This document shows positions 46,428 through 55,874 of a stretch of DNA of 64,000 nt, in pieces. Positions within the stretch are counted from its first letter, which is position 1; each line of letters begins with the position of its first letter. The notes beneath the pieces were generated by a model. That model was not told the DNA's origin. It saw only the letters and a program-made list of their open reading frames with translations, and ran no database searches. The stretch comes from Alphaproteobacteria bacterium (lineage in GTDB: Bacteria; Pseudomonadota; Alphaproteobacteria; Micavibrionales; Micavibrionaceae), in contig JAUHWR010000001.1 of NCBI GenBank assembly GCA_030427385.1, positions 310,001-374,000 on the forward strand, read 5' to 3'. The position numbers and the translations under genes are program-made.

Positions 46428-47003
46428 TTAGCTATCGCCTTGCCATAAATTTCGGAGCGGTTGCCCTATTTTTGATCGAGGAAGAAGTAAGTCAGGTGGG
46501 TTAAGCAAAATAGCATCAACGCCTTTATTAAATTCATTTAGAATTTCCGGATTGGATGCGTTATTTTCGTCAATAGAGCTTATGACTCTGCGGTCGACGC
46601 GAACTCTTGAAACTTCAAATGTTCCCATGGCATATTCACATTCAATAACATTATAGCGTGATTGCCCGGCTGCATCCATATGGCTTATAAATAATCGTGC
46701 ATTTAGTCCGTAATATTCAACATCACGTACCTTCATAGTTGTTGGAAAATCGATGTAACGTTCAGCAAAGACCTTACAAACACCATAATGCATTGTTCCC
46801 CATCTAGGGCCATAAAAAACATACCAAATAAAAGCTGAAAGAGCTAACGCTATCGCTAAAATCCCTAGAAGGGTATATTTCAGACTTTTTTGCGCAATGT
46901 TTTTTCTTTTTTGCTGTTCCTGCTTGCGTAAGGCCGCCGGATCAGTTTGCTGGAGATCAGGGTTAGGCGGCCTTTGTCTATTAATATTTTTTTCGTCTGT
47001 CAT
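46428..47003 (-). CDS. Single-span membrane protein in the Dot/Icm-like cluster
   Basis: The 191-residue protein has a basic N-terminal cytoplasmic part, one membrane helix (about 45-69, YTLLGILAIALALSAFIWYVFYG) and a periplasmic domain with two cysteines (HYGVCKVFAERY, VIECEYAMG). No family was recognised. The topology resembles small inner-membrane subunits of secretion systems. It starts two bases after the icmB stop. Confidence 0.65.
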   Translation of the reverse strand: MTDEKNINRQRPPNPDLQQTDPAALRKQEQQKRKNIAQKSLKYTLLGILAIALALSAFIWYVFYGPRWGTMHYGVCKVFAERYIDFPTTMKVRDVEYYGLNARLFISHMDAAGQSRYNVIECEYAMGTFEVSRVRVDRRVISSIDENNASNPEILNEFNKGVDAILLNPPDLLLPRSKIGQPLRNLWQGDS

Positions 47004-47005
47004 AC

Positions 47006-49996
47006 CTAAACTTTATCTAACTTCGATTTTGCAGCTTCTGTCAGTTCAGATACAATTTCTTTGATCACCTCGCTTTTTGCAGCGGATTTATCGAGATCGC
47101 CGCCGCTGCGTGATTTTTCTGATCTCATTAAAATGCGACGTTTAATTTCAGATCGTGCACTACCTCCGGGGAAGTTGGCGGCCAAGATCTTTCTGGCATT
47201 ACCTGCCCCAAGGATGCCGTACAATTTAGAGCGGATGGTTACGTCCTCTGATGATGTTGAGAGCGCCCATAGCTCAATAGGCCCAAGGGTATTAATAAGA
47301 TGTTGCTCATAGCGCCCCTCATTGGTTGCCAGCACGAGTAGGCATGGCGCACCGGTGGATTTTGGTCCGGTCAGATGATGACGGATGACGTTACGGGCAG
47401 TTTGTGTCAGGCCAAAACGTTTTTGAATATCATCAACGGCCTGGTCGGAAATGGCCGCGCCCATGACCCACACGCCCGTTGCCAAATCGACCATATCATC
47501 ATCAAAATCGTCCAAAAGCTGGGATGCCAGAACAATTTGAACACCGCGCTTACGCCCTTCACGAACATCGCGGATAATTTGAGAACGAACGGAATGAGAT
47601 TTACCAGTTCTGTGGAATTCATCATAACAAAGCCGTTTAGGAGATTCTGCAATTTCTTGAAGTCTCATCTCATGATAGGGCTGGTATTTTTCCGGAACGT
47701 GGCCAATAGCTTCTTGTCCCATCCACCATTCGCGTACGAGAACATGGCGCGCAAGCATGTACATGATGGAGCTTTGACGATCTGCGGTTTCATCACCTTG
47801 GGGACAGACATCCATCAAATCAAGAGAACAAATGCGCGTTCCTGTCACATCAAATTGTGTGACCGAGGATAAAATCGGGAACTCACGAATGGCGGATGTA
47901 ATCATACGTTCAAATGCAGAGATAACGGTTTCAGAGCTGGCTCCGATAGATGTCTCTTCCAATAAAGTTCTGATCTGCGGACGTCTGGAGGCCGTAATAC
48001 AATCACCCAACGTAGGAACGGCATGACGTTGTGCGAGCGCCGCGACCTGAAATTCATTGATGTCGTACATTTTTTCCACGACGTCCCACCATAATGGTTC
48101 AGCGGGTAGGTGAATATTATGTTTTTGTAACGCTTCATCAATTTCAGGATCAAGGCGAGGCAAATAGGCTCTTGGCTCGGCATTCGCGCTTACATCATCG
48201 CGCCATCTGAACATTTCATCGACAACCATACCGGCAAGTTGTTGAATACCGTCATAGGGGCGGTCATATCCGGGCGGGGTACATAGCAATGTTAGTAATT
48301 CAACAAGATAGCTACGCTCATCCGGCAGGGGATAGCGGCAGCCGAGCTGTGTATCGAACGGATTAATGGCGTATTGGTTCGACATTTGTAATCTGTAATA
48401 AGAAGCCTCATGAGAGCGGTCATCGGGGAGCGCTTCCTTGATCAAGGAAATAAGGCCGGAAGATGAAGGACCAATGTCCACAATAGCGATAAAAGGCAGT
48501 TTGCTCAAGCCGGCCTGTAGGCATGTTCCCAAATTTAACGTATTCATCATTACGGATTTACCCGCGCCCGGCTGAGCGAAAATGATATCGAACCAAGTGG
48601 TTGTCAGGCTTGTTCCGGTTTGATAAGGCCAAACTTTACCATCTGGCGTTCTGAATAACATTGACCCTCTGGCAAAGGGGCTGGAGGGACGTTGCCAAGG
48701 CAACATTTTCATGATTTCAAATAAGGGCGCAATCGCTGTCGGGGCGGTTCCGGCGCAATGTATCCCCATTGCCGAAGACATCACGCAATCTAATGGGTCG
48801 CCTGAAAATTCACTGGCTTGACAATACCCCCAGCTCTCAAGGGATTGGACAATAACCGAAAGTCGATCTTGGATCAGCTTTAAGTTATTGGCTGGCGCCC
48901 ATGTCGCAATTGATATGCGCAATTTAGCAACCGGTTCACTGCGGGAGAGGTGCTGAAGCCCTTCTAATGAATATTTAATTTGTTTGTTAACGGCGTTCGT
49001 GACGCTCAACATAGTAGCGATAGAGGAGCGTAATGAGGTTGCCGCGCCGCCGCCGCCTTCGATCATGAATGAAATTCTGTGCGGTATTTCGGCTTCAACT
49101 AAACGGTTAAGTAATACGGGAAAGGAGCTTGTATCCATGGGCCCCAGAACCATGTCTGCGCCGGCCCATAATTGGTTACCTATTCTGACGATAGAGTCAT
49201 CAATTACAAGCGCGTCAGCAGAGGCAATTTGCTGTTTAAGGGAGGGCCATAAAATCTCTGACAGGTCGCCGGATGATGATTGCGCGCGTGGGCGAATGGC
49301 ATCTCCAGGTAGGCATGGATACCAATTTTCATGACTTTTTTCCGGAAATAAATTGTTTTTGACGGCGATTAATGCCTGATGCGCTTCTAATTTTATCGCT
49401 TTAATATCAAGCTCATCCAGCGCAGACACAATGGCAGATACGTAACTTCTATGCCGTGTTCTGAGGGCATCGAGCGCGGCAAGCGGGTTTTGTGATTGCC
49501 CTGCTGGCACCCATTTTTTTTCTTTTGATTCTTTTGCGGCGCGGCTAATCTCTGTTTTGGTTAAAACAGACGGACGCGTCCATAACACAAAATAAGATTC
49601 TTCGTAGGATATATATTTGGACAAATGCCGTGCCCGTTCATCCAACAAGTCTTCAACGTCCATTTGAATGTTTTCAGCAGAAAGTTTGCTGGGACGGATG
49701 AGCTTTTCGAGTGATTTTTGGACGCGGTCTTTATCGCGAATGAAAAAAACCTGCATGGCATGACCTGCGCGGTCAAAACGCGATCCGAGCTTAATGGTTG
49801 AAGATTCAACTAAGTATTTATATTCATCATCACCGATGATTTGGCGACTGCCTTCAATTTTCAAGTAAGTAATCAGCGACCCATCTGTGGAAACGATGGT
49901 AAATTCATCATCGGCAGTTTCAAGACGAACGTATGATTCCACGTTTTTCTTAAAAGATGTTTCCAAGGGGGCTAAAAGCTTTTGTAAAAATTTCAT
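47006..49996 (-). CDS. icmB: IcmB/DotO-like type IVB secretion ATPase
   Basis: This 996-residue VirB4-class ATPase energises type IVB secretion. Walker A lies at 475-482 (QPGAGKSV) and Walker B near KRLCYDEFHRTGKS. Homology to IcmB/DotO shows in MQVFFIRDKD, WGYCQASEFSGDPLDCVMSSAMG and the AINPFDTQLGCR region. Length and domain order match IcmB. It follows icmJ, as in Legionella. The 102-base gap upstream holds an imperfect hairpin. Confidence 0.88.
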   Translation of the reverse strand: MKFLQKLLAPLETSFKKNVESYVRLETADDEFTIVSTDGSLITYLKIEGSRQIIGDDEYKYLVESSTIKLGSRFDRAGHAMQVFFIRDKDRVQKSLEKLIRPSKLSAENIQMDVEDLLDERARHLSKYISYEESYFVLWTRPSVLTKTEISRAAKESKEKKWVPAGQSQNPLAALDALRTRHRSYVSAIVSALDELDIKAIKLEAHQALIAVKNNLFPEKSHENWYPCLPGDAIRPRAQSSSGDLSEILWPSLKQQIASADALVIDDSIVRIGNQLWAGADMVLGPMDTSSFPVLLNRLVEAEIPHRISFMIEGGGGAATSLRSSIATMLSVTNAVNKQIKYSLEGLQHLSRSEPVAKLRISIATWAPANNLKLIQDRLSVIVQSLESWGYCQASEFSGDPLDCVMSSAMGIHCAGTAPTAIAPLFEIMKMLPWQRPSSPFARGSMLFRTPDGKVWPYQTGTSLTTTWFDIIFAQPGAGKSVMMNTLNLGTCLQAGLSKLPFIAIVDIGPSSSGLISLIKEALPDDRSHEASYYRLQMSNQYAINPFDTQLGCRYPLPDERSYLVELLTLLCTPPGYDRPYDGIQQLAGMVVDEMFRWRDDVSANAEPRAYLPRLDPEIDEALQKHNIHLPAEPLWWDVVEKMYDINEFQVAALAQRHAVPTLGDCITASRRPQIRTLLEETSIGASSETVISAFERMITSAIREFPILSSVTQFDVTGTRICSLDLMDVCPQGDETADRQSSIMYMLARHVLVREWWMGQEAIGHVPEKYQPYHEMRLQEIAESPKRLCYDEFHRTGKSHSVRSQIIRDVREGRKRGVQIVLASQLLDDFDDDMVDLATGVWVMGAAISDQAVDDIQKRFGLTQTARNVIRHHLTGPKSTGAPCLLVLATNEGRYEQHLINTLGPIELWALSTSSEDVTIRSKLYGILGAGNARKILAANFPGGSARSEIKRRILMRSEKSRSGGDLDKSAAKSEVIKEIVSELTEAAKSKLDKV

Positions 49997-50017
49997 TTGT
50001 ATTTAATTTTATCCAGA

Positions 50018-50050
50018 TTTAAAGGGAATTATAGTATTTATTCCTTTAAA
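50018..50050 (-). other. Hairpin in the icmJ-icmB gap
   Basis: TTTAAAGGGAAT and ATTCCTTTAAA form an 11-bp stem with one bulged G and a 10-base loop. It lies 22 bases upstream of the icmB ATG and 49 after the icmJ stop. It is not followed by a T run on the minus strand, so a role in mRNA stability or attenuation is more likely than termination. Confidence 0.35.
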
Positions 50051-50098
50051 AGAATATAAGTTTTTATTTTTGTAAATGATAGACCTAGATCAACCTTT

Positions 50099-50764
50099 TC
50101 AGGCGGCTTCTTTTAGCAGTAAATCTTTATACCTTGGTAGCCACTCAAGAGGGGGGTGCCCTTCGAATGGGCCGTTTTTAGATCTCCAATAAGCTAGGAT
50201 CTGCGGAAATTGGTTAAATTCCAGCCCGCTTTCTTTTACTTTACGACGGTCAAGCGGGAAAAGGCGCAGGCCTTCTAATTTCTCATGGCGGCGCTCATAA
50301 GCGCTTTGGGGAAGGAGGTCGCCAAGGACGGTTGCCAATACATAAGGATCATCGGTTCCGATTCTCTGTTTTGCATCTTCGCGCCGCGCCATTATGACTT
50401 CGAGCATTGATTTAGCTGTATCTGCCATTACGCCTTGTGATATGCGCGCAATGTATACGGCACGGGCAAGGTTGTTTAAATCCGGCTGTGATATTTCAGG
50501 AAGCCAAATCAAAACACCGGAGCCCATCGCCGCAACGGCATCAAGATTAAAGCACTGATTACAAAAAATACAACTTGTCACCAGATTTGAATTGGCTTCA
50601 TTTTTAGAATTGCCATCAAAATAATGGATGTGTTGATATTTGTCAGCACGGAATTGGCAGTAATGACAAGTGTTATCATCACGCTTCAGGATCTCAGCTA
50701 TTTTTGCTTGAGATAACTTCTTTTTTGATTTCTCTCGAAGAACACCAAGTTGCATAATATTCAA
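50099..50764 (-). CDS. icmJ: IcmJ/DotN-like type IVB secretion protein
   Basis: IcmJ/DotN is a zinc-binding part of the type IV coupling complex. The 221-residue protein has CHYC (C33, C36) and CIFCNQC (C65, C68, C71), matching the HNH-like zinc site of the family. The C-terminus contains PLEWLPRYKDLL, also family-typical. It lies directly upstream of icmB and five bases after the multi-module membrane protein, keeping the icmC-icmD-icmJ-icmB order. Confidence 0.87.
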   Translation of the reverse strand: MNIMQLGVLREKSKKKLSQAKIAEILKRDDNTCHYCQFRADKYQHIHYFDGNSKNEANSNLVTSCIFCNQCFNLDAVAAMGSGVLIWLPEISQPDLNNLARAVYIARISQGVMADTAKSMLEVIMARREDAKQRIGTDDPYVLATVLGDLLPQSAYERRHEKLEGLRLFPLDRRKVKESGLEFNQFPQILAYWRSKNGPFEGHPPLEWLPRYKDLLLKEAA

Positions 50765-50769
50765 TCTAT

Positions 50770-52113
50770 TTAAGAAAATTGTAAGCCAGGTAATCCCGCA
50801 ATTGGCCCAAGGGTTGATTGTACCATTGTTAGGAATGGACCTAGATTAACAAGAATGGCACCGCCAAGCAAGTGGGTAACGGCAGACATCATAGATGATT
50901 GCTGATCCCCCTCGGCAACTTGTCTGAAGATAAATATACCCCTTACAAAGCTGACCCATCCCAATATCAACATATAGGCAAGAACCGCGCTGATGAAGTT
51001 TTCCATACGCTCAGTATATTCGACCAAGCCACCTCCCGGCACTGTAAGGTCAACGTTTGTCTTGCTGATACTGCTTTCGAACAGGGTATCACTAAATGCT
51101 GCCATGGTTGGTCCAATTGCTAATAGGGCTGCGCCGGTAATAAAGGTCATTATTGTACCGATGCCGCCGGGGCCTCTTGGGCCTTCTTCCATTGTTTTTA
51201 ACATACGGAAGATTCCAATCATAATGAAGGTCATACCCGCAATATAGCAAAACCCTCTGACAACAAAATTAAAAACCCCATATATGTTGAAGACAAAGTT
51301 GCCAACCATCATATCAAGCGTTTGTCCGCCTGTGGATGCATGTAGATCAAATCCGGTAACGCCTGAGCCGTTACGAACGCCAGGGAATAGTGTTTGGATC
51401 AAGCTTTCCAAAGTTAGGGGGAATACAAGTAAAAGTCCGGCGACAACAAACCTTTGGAAAGGAACCCATAGTGAGTTTTGTGCGGGATTTTCAACGCTTT
51501 CTTTAAGGCTGACGGCCGCAAAATACATAAACGTTAATCCGGCAATGTAAGAGAAGGCACTAAATAGCCCAGGGAGTGAGGACATATGTTCCCACATATT
51601 ACAGAATATGCCGCCGACCATTGTGCTGTAGCTACCATTATTGCAAGCTTGAGTGGTGGTAAGTTCAGTGACAGTACCGCCAATAAGCATATAAGCTTCG
51701 CGGCCACTTCCGCCGCTTGCTGTTGCAGAATAGATGTAGGATCCGGCAACGTTGAATGTGGCGCCGCCCTTAATTGTGTCAATGATAACTTCATATGTGA
51801 AAGGAAGTGCCAATAAGAGGCCGCTGACAATAAACTCAATAATTGGTGTGCGCAGTGGCATCTCTCTAGGGCCAGCCGAAACGTGAGTTTTTAAGTCCAA
51901 AACAGCTTTTACACCGAGGGTTAAGCCGGTTAAGTATGCTGCGATAGACACTAAGCCAGGTAGATTTACAGAGTTATCTAATAAATTTGACAGGATACAA
52001 TTGATGTCGCCAATGCCGCCACATTGTGCTGGCCCGGCCCAAGCTTCGCTTGTACTTAGTAGTATAAGCCCGATGCCCATCCAGAAGGTATAAAAGTAAT
52101 TTTTTATGCTCAT
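50770..52113 (-). CDS. Multi-module DotE/DotP (IcmC/IcmD)-like membrane protein
   Basis: Counted in the full open frame from 52155, the sequence has four similar two-helix modules at residues about 54-126, 184-256, 286-358 and 380-452, preceded by a signal peptide (MSIKNYFYTFWM...SEAWA). Each module runs: amphipathic start, a helix such as LVSIAAYLTGLTLGVKAVL, a polar loop with Pro or Gly, and a second helix ending LLxLP. Module 1 resembles IcmD/DotP and module 4 (SFVRGIFIFRQVAEGDQQSSMM) resembles IcmC/DotE. It occupies the icmC-icmD place before icmJ. The ATG at 52113 was chosen because it starts the signal peptide; the frame opens at 52155. Confidence 0.72.
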   Translation of the reverse strand: MSIKNYFYTFWMGIGLILLSTSEAWAGPAQCGGIGDINCILSNLLDNSVNLPGLVSIAAYLTGLTLGVKAVLDLKTHVSAGPREMPLRTPIIEFIVSGLLLALPFTYEVIIDTIKGGATFNVAGSYIYSATASGGSGREAYMLIGGTVTELTTTQACNNGSYSTMVGGIFCNMWEHMSSLPGLFSAFSYIAGLTFMYFAAVSLKESVENPAQNSLWVPFQRFVVAGLLLVFPLTLESLIQTLFPGVRNGSGVTGFDLHASTGGQTLDMMVGNFVFNIYGVFNFVVRGFCYIAGMTFIMIGIFRMLKTMEEGPRGPGGIGTIMTFITGAALLAIGPTMAAFSDTLFESSISKTNVDLTVPGGGLVEYTERMENFISAVLAYMLILGWVSFVRGIFIFRQVAEGDQQSSMMSAVTHLLGGAILVNLGPFLTMVQSTLGPIAGLPGLQFS

Positions 52114-52199
52114 AAGCGCTTCTTTTCCCAAGTTCATATAGATACATTTGACCATATTTTGTACCTAAGATGCAAATTTTATTATAACCACAAAACTTC

Positions 52200-53021
52200 T
52201 TAGGTTTGGTTAACGTTTGTTAAATGCATTAAGAGCGTACCATAATTGGTCTTGACCTTGATTTTTACAGGTACGGCATAATTAAATCCGGGCACCTGTC
52301 CCATCCATACAGAAGGAAGTGTACCTTTCTGCCTCCCTTGTTCTTGAATTGACAGCCAGCCACGTGGTTTTTTGTGCCATTGACCGCCCTTAGGTTCAAT
52401 TTCAACGATACATATCCTCGCAGGGCCGGACGCGATGTTGTATTTGGAAGGTGTTAGTACATCTTCCCCTTTATCGCGGAAGAATAATGTAAAGCGTCTC
52501 TTTCCATCGAATACATCCGATTCGCCACTACATTTTCCACTTTCCAGGGTATGGTTCATGACATTAAAAGTTGCGGATAAAATATCGGTAGTTTCTTCTG
52601 TAAGGGATTGATCTAGCTTTGTAATGTCCGTTTTTACACCTTCCTCTTCCAAGGTCAGGCGCACCAGATTGCGCTTTTCATAGGCAAATGTTTTACTCTC
52701 AGCCTCGCCCTTCCAAATCGATTTAGATTGGTGGGTTTTTGGGATAAAAGTATCTTGATCGGCATGCCCTATAGTTTGAAAGCTACCTTGCCATGGAACC
52801 AGCGAATTTAGCCATCCGCGTGTATAAGCATCCAGATTAATGTCATACGCATTTTGTTGCGGGTTTGTTGAAAAAGTTAATTTAGCCTCAACAGCATGGA
52901 GACCGCCAGCATAAACTTGATAAGTAAATTCATTCGTTGCCGCATATGCGGGGTTTGAAAAAGGCACTGTAAGGAATAAAGACCTAAGAATAAAATCCTT
53001 TAAATGTAGTTTTTTCGCCAT
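52200..53021 (-). CDS. DUF3108 periplasmic protein
   Basis: The 273-residue protein has a signal peptide (ending NPAYA) and the DUF3108 beta-rich body: YQVYAGGLHAVEAKLTFS, AYTRGWLNSLVPWQGSF and FDGKRRFTLFF. The function of DUF3108 is unknown. It overlaps the end of the FemAB-like gene by 38 bases, so both are probably translated from one message. Confidence 0.82.
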   Translation of the reverse strand: MAKKLHLKDFILRSLFLTVPFSNPAYAATNEFTYQVYAGGLHAVEAKLTFSTNPQQNAYDINLDAYTRGWLNSLVPWQGSFQTIGHADQDTFIPKTHQSKSIWKGEAESKTFAYEKRNLVRLTLEEEGVKTDITKLDQSLTEETTDILSATFNVMNHTLESGKCSGESDVFDGKRRFTLFFRDKGEDVLTPSKYNIASGPARICIVEIEPKGGQWHKKPRGWLSIQEQGRQKGTLPSVWMGQVPGFNYAVPVKIKVKTNYGTLLMHLTNVNQT

Positions 53022-53928
53022 TTAAGCCTTCTTTGAAATGTTGTATACCCTTTGCATCATACGCGTTTATACCCCCTAAATCAAAATCTTTTATGCCGAT
53101 TTTTTTTAAATGCAAAATGGCGTTCCATAGTAAAAAATGATTGGCGCATGACTCCCTTCCTAAGTCGGTGACGATGCCTATTTGATAGGTAGCAGCGGCG
53201 CCATGAAGCAATATCAGGGCAGAGGCCGCGATTTTATTATCTTTTAAACTATGGCAGAGAAGGACTTTTCTATTTTGTTGAAAGGTTTTGAAGAATACAG
53301 GTAATTGTTTGGGGTGAATATTTTTATAATTTCTCTCGAAATAATCAGAAAGATAGGCGTTGTGAAAGTGATCGAAGCTTTCACCAGTTTTGTCTAATTT
53401 GAATGTAAGGCCTTGTTTTTCAGACTTATTTAGCTGATTGCGCCATTTTTGTTTTAAATGGGATCTTAAGTCATGTTCGTCTTTTTCAAGATTAATCCAT
53501 AGCGTTTCATAGGAGGAGGGATGTGATTTATAGGCAAGTTGGTGGAATGCCTTATGTAATAATGTCTCATCTGCTATATGCGGAATAATGCGACGTTTGC
53601 GACCTATCCGTTTTGGAAATTGACGATTTAATTCCGTGAAAAACGCATGATGTTTTTTGTCTAAGTTGTTGTTATCAAACCATAATGGCCCCATATCTAA
53701 AATAATAGCATGGAACAGTGAGAATAGCGTAGAGGCTTCGGAAAGTTGCACGATTCCGGCAGCTTCATTAGCAATATAAATCAGCCCCCACCTTGCGCGG
53801 CGTCCTTTATGGGAATAAGTTGCACGGGCGTAATCATAGGATTGTGCCAAAGGGGCGCATCGTATCATGGCATAATATTTTTCCCATGTGGGGACATCCA
53901 TGCTATTCCATTCAATGCGGCACTCCAT
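52984..53928 (-). CDS. FemAB-like aminoacyl/acyl transferase
   Basis: The protein of about 314 residues has two GNAT-like halves in the FemAB/peptidoglycan bridge-forming group, with LRSHLKQKWRNQLNKSEKQGLTF and the closing DFDLGGINAYDAKGIQHFKEGLNGE. Related proteins join amino acids to lipid II or act in polysaccharide export. The start at 53928 (MECRIEW) avoids overlap with the divergent channel gene; the frame opens at 53952. Confidence 0.82.
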   Translation of the reverse strand: MECRIEWNSMDVPTWEKYYAMIRCAPLAQSYDYARATYSHKGRRARWGLIYIANEAAGIVQLSEASTLFSLFHAIILDMGPLWFDNNNLDKKHHAFFTELNRQFPKRIGRKRRIIPHIADETLLHKAFHQLAYKSHPSSYETLWINLEKDEHDLRSHLKQKWRNQLNKSEKQGLTFKLDKTGESFDHFHNAYLSDYFERNYKNIHPKQLPVFFKTFQQNRKVLLCHSLKDNKIAASALILLHGAAATYQIGIVTDLGRESCANHFLLWNAILHLKKIGIKDFDLGGINAYDAKGIQHFKEGLNGEKTTFKGFYS

Positions 53929-53940
53929 TAGACTGACTTC

Positions 53941-54387
53941 ATGATAATACAATTTCTCCTTGGTTCAATATTGGTGGTTCTGACTGTTATTGTCCATGCC
54001 GTAATTTTAAATTTTTTGGCAAAATTAACCGGCTTATATCCTAACAGAGCGCAATTATCATACGGGAAATATTGGAAGGTTATTATTGTATCTGTAACGG
54101 TCTTAATTATTTTCGCGTCGAATATTATTCAGATATGGCTATGGGCAATTACGTTTTACTTTTTAAATGATCCGGCGATTACGGATTTTGAAACAGCGCT
54201 ATATTTTTCGACGTCATCGTTCACAACGGCGGCCTACGGCGATGTTGTCCTAAGCCCCCAATGGAGATTATTAGGCAGCTTTGAGGGCGTAAACGGCCTA
54301 ATGCTGTTTGGTTGGAGCGCAGCGTTTATCTTTGATGTAGTTTTAAAATTATATAAAGGTGATGATCTGGAAGGTGATCGAGATTAG
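53941..54387 (+). CDS. Small ion-channel protein with a degenerate filter
   Basis: The 148-residue protein has about four hydrophobic segments. FETALYFSTSSFTTAAYGDVVLSPQWRLLGSFEGVNGLMLFGWS is the pore and last helix of the 2-TM ion-channel family. The filter is TAAYGD instead of the usual TxGYGD of potassium channels, so selectivity is uncertain. The last bases overlap the PRC-barrel gene stop (convergent). Confidence 0.75.
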   Translation: MIIQFLLGSILVVLTVIVHAVILNFLAKLTGLYPNRAQLSYGKYWKVIIVSVTVLIIFASNIIQIWLWAITFYFLNDPAITDFETALYFSTSSFTTAAYGDVVLSPQWRLLGSFEGVNGLMLFGWSAAFIFDVVLKLYKGDDLEGDRD

Positions 54388-55073
54388 TGCGGAATGCCCT
54401 CGGCGCTGTATTGTGCAATAATTTCAACATAGTCTTCAAATAGTTGAAGATTATTACTAAAGCCCGTATTTTTGATTTTTAAACCATTGGGATAAGGCAG
54501 GGCAATACGTTCATATTCCGGACGCGTTGAAAAACCTTTTACCAGTACGCCCACAACATGATCATTATTTTTGTTTGTAATGACATTTTCAACCTGACCA
54601 ATACTCTCGCCATTGGGTAGTACAATATCACGACCATGTAGGCGGCGCGTACTGACCAGATCTTCAGCGGATGCGCCAGCGGCGACTTCTATATTTGCTA
54701 AAAAACCGGCTAATTCGGCTTCCATATTTTCGGCATTGAGCGCGATTTGATAGGCATCACTATTTTGAGAAATATCATTATAAGCAAGTGTTAGTGGTGT
54801 GCCATTCAGATCCATGGCATTTAATTCCGCGATTAATGTTTGCACTTCGCCTTGATTATTAATCAGGAAATCCTGCACCGTGCCGATTTGCTGATGTTCT
54901 AAATTTTCAATGGGTTTTTTCAGACTGTCTTGAGCGAAATAATATGTGCCAATATTTTTATTCAGCGCGATGAGTTCCTTTTTATAAGACTCAACATTAT
55001 CAGTTTCAGATGCATAAACGCCGTGAAATGACGTAAAGGAGAAGAGCGCGGCGGCTAGTAATAAACGTTTCAT
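54384..55073 (-). CDS. Exported PRC-barrel domain protein
   Basis: A signal peptide (MKRLLLAAALFSFTSFHGVYA) is followed by two PRC-barrel units: IGTVQDFLINNQGEVQTLIAEL (about 62-83) and IGQVENVITNKNNDHVVGVLVKGF (about 157-180). Double-barrel periplasmic proteins of this type are common in alphaproteobacteria; the function is unknown. Confidence 0.83.
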   Translation of the reverse strand: MKRLLLAAALFSFTSFHGVYASETDNVESYKKELIALNKNIGTYYFAQDSLKKPIENLEHQQIGTVQDFLINNQGEVQTLIAELNAMDLNGTPLTLAYNDISQNSDAYQIALNAENMEAELAGFLANIEVAAGASAEDLVSTRRLHGRDIVLPNGESIGQVENVITNKNNDHVVGVLVKGFSTRPEYERIALPYPNGLKIKNTGFSNNLQLFEDYVEIIAQYSAEGIPH

Positions 55074-55121
55074 AAGATCCCACTTTCTTAAAATTTTGTT
55101 AATTATGTAATATACTTTTAC

Positions 55122-55874
55122 CTAAAAGTCAACCCTTAATAAGCTGAGGCCACTTGGCGGTGCAGTTACTCCGGCTGCTTTTCTGTCTTTTTTATGCAAT
55201 GCATGTTTTATACCATCTTTGTCCCATTTGCCCTGTCCCACCAAAATTAACGTGCCGGCAAAGTTACGAATTTGATGATGTAGAAAGGAGCGCGCCTCTG
55301 CCTCGATCTTAATTAAATCACCTTCACGATATACATCCAAACGATCAAGCGTACGTAAGGGTGAATTCGCCTGACATTGCGAATCTCGGAAAGAGGTGAA
55401 ATCATGGTGCCCGATTAGTACCTGCGCGGCTTCATGCATGGCATCGGCATTTAGGGGCATATTAACATGCCAAACTTGATTGGCTTGAAATGTTGGTGGC
55501 GCAGGGCGGTTTAGAATTTGATAGCAATACATTTTACTTGTGGCATTAAAGCGGGCATGAAAATCGGGCGCGACTTCCTCTGCGCCGAGGATGCTGATGG
55601 GTTGGTCACGTAAGTGAGCATTGATCGCCTTTGCTAAATTATAGGGGGAGAGCGGGCGATCACCGTAATCCAGATCAAAATGCGCCACTTGCCCGCCCGC
55701 ATGAACGCCTGCATCTGTGCGTCCGGCTGCAAAAATGGGGATGTCTTGCTGACAAAAAAGGGTAATGGCATCTTCGATGGATTGCTGGATAGAGGGGACA
55801 TCCTGCTGACGTTGCCAACCGGAATAATTCGTGCCGTCATATTCAATGATTAATTTCCAGCGTTTCGGGCTCAT
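55122..55874 (-). CDS. truA: tRNA pseudouridine synthase A
   Basis: TruA makes pseudouridine at tRNA positions 38-40. The catalytic aspartate is in FAAGRTDAGVHAGGQVAHF. The N-terminal IEYDGTNYSGWQRQ and C-terminal SFLHHQIRNFAGTLILVGQGKW are diagnostic. It overlaps fmt by four bases, and def-fmt-truA form one unit. Confidence 0.96.
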   Translation of the reverse strand: MSPKRWKLIIEYDGTNYSGWQRQQDVPSIQQSIEDAITLFCQQDIPIFAAGRTDAGVHAGGQVAHFDLDYGDRPLSPYNLAKAINAHLRDQPISILGAEEVAPDFHARFNATSKMYCYQILNRPAPPTFQANQVWHVNMPLNADAMHEAAQVLIGHHDFTSFRDSQCQANSPLRTLDRLDVYREGDLIKIEAEARSFLHHQIRNFAGTLILVGQGKWDKDGIKHALHKKDRKAAGVTAPPSGLSLLRVDF

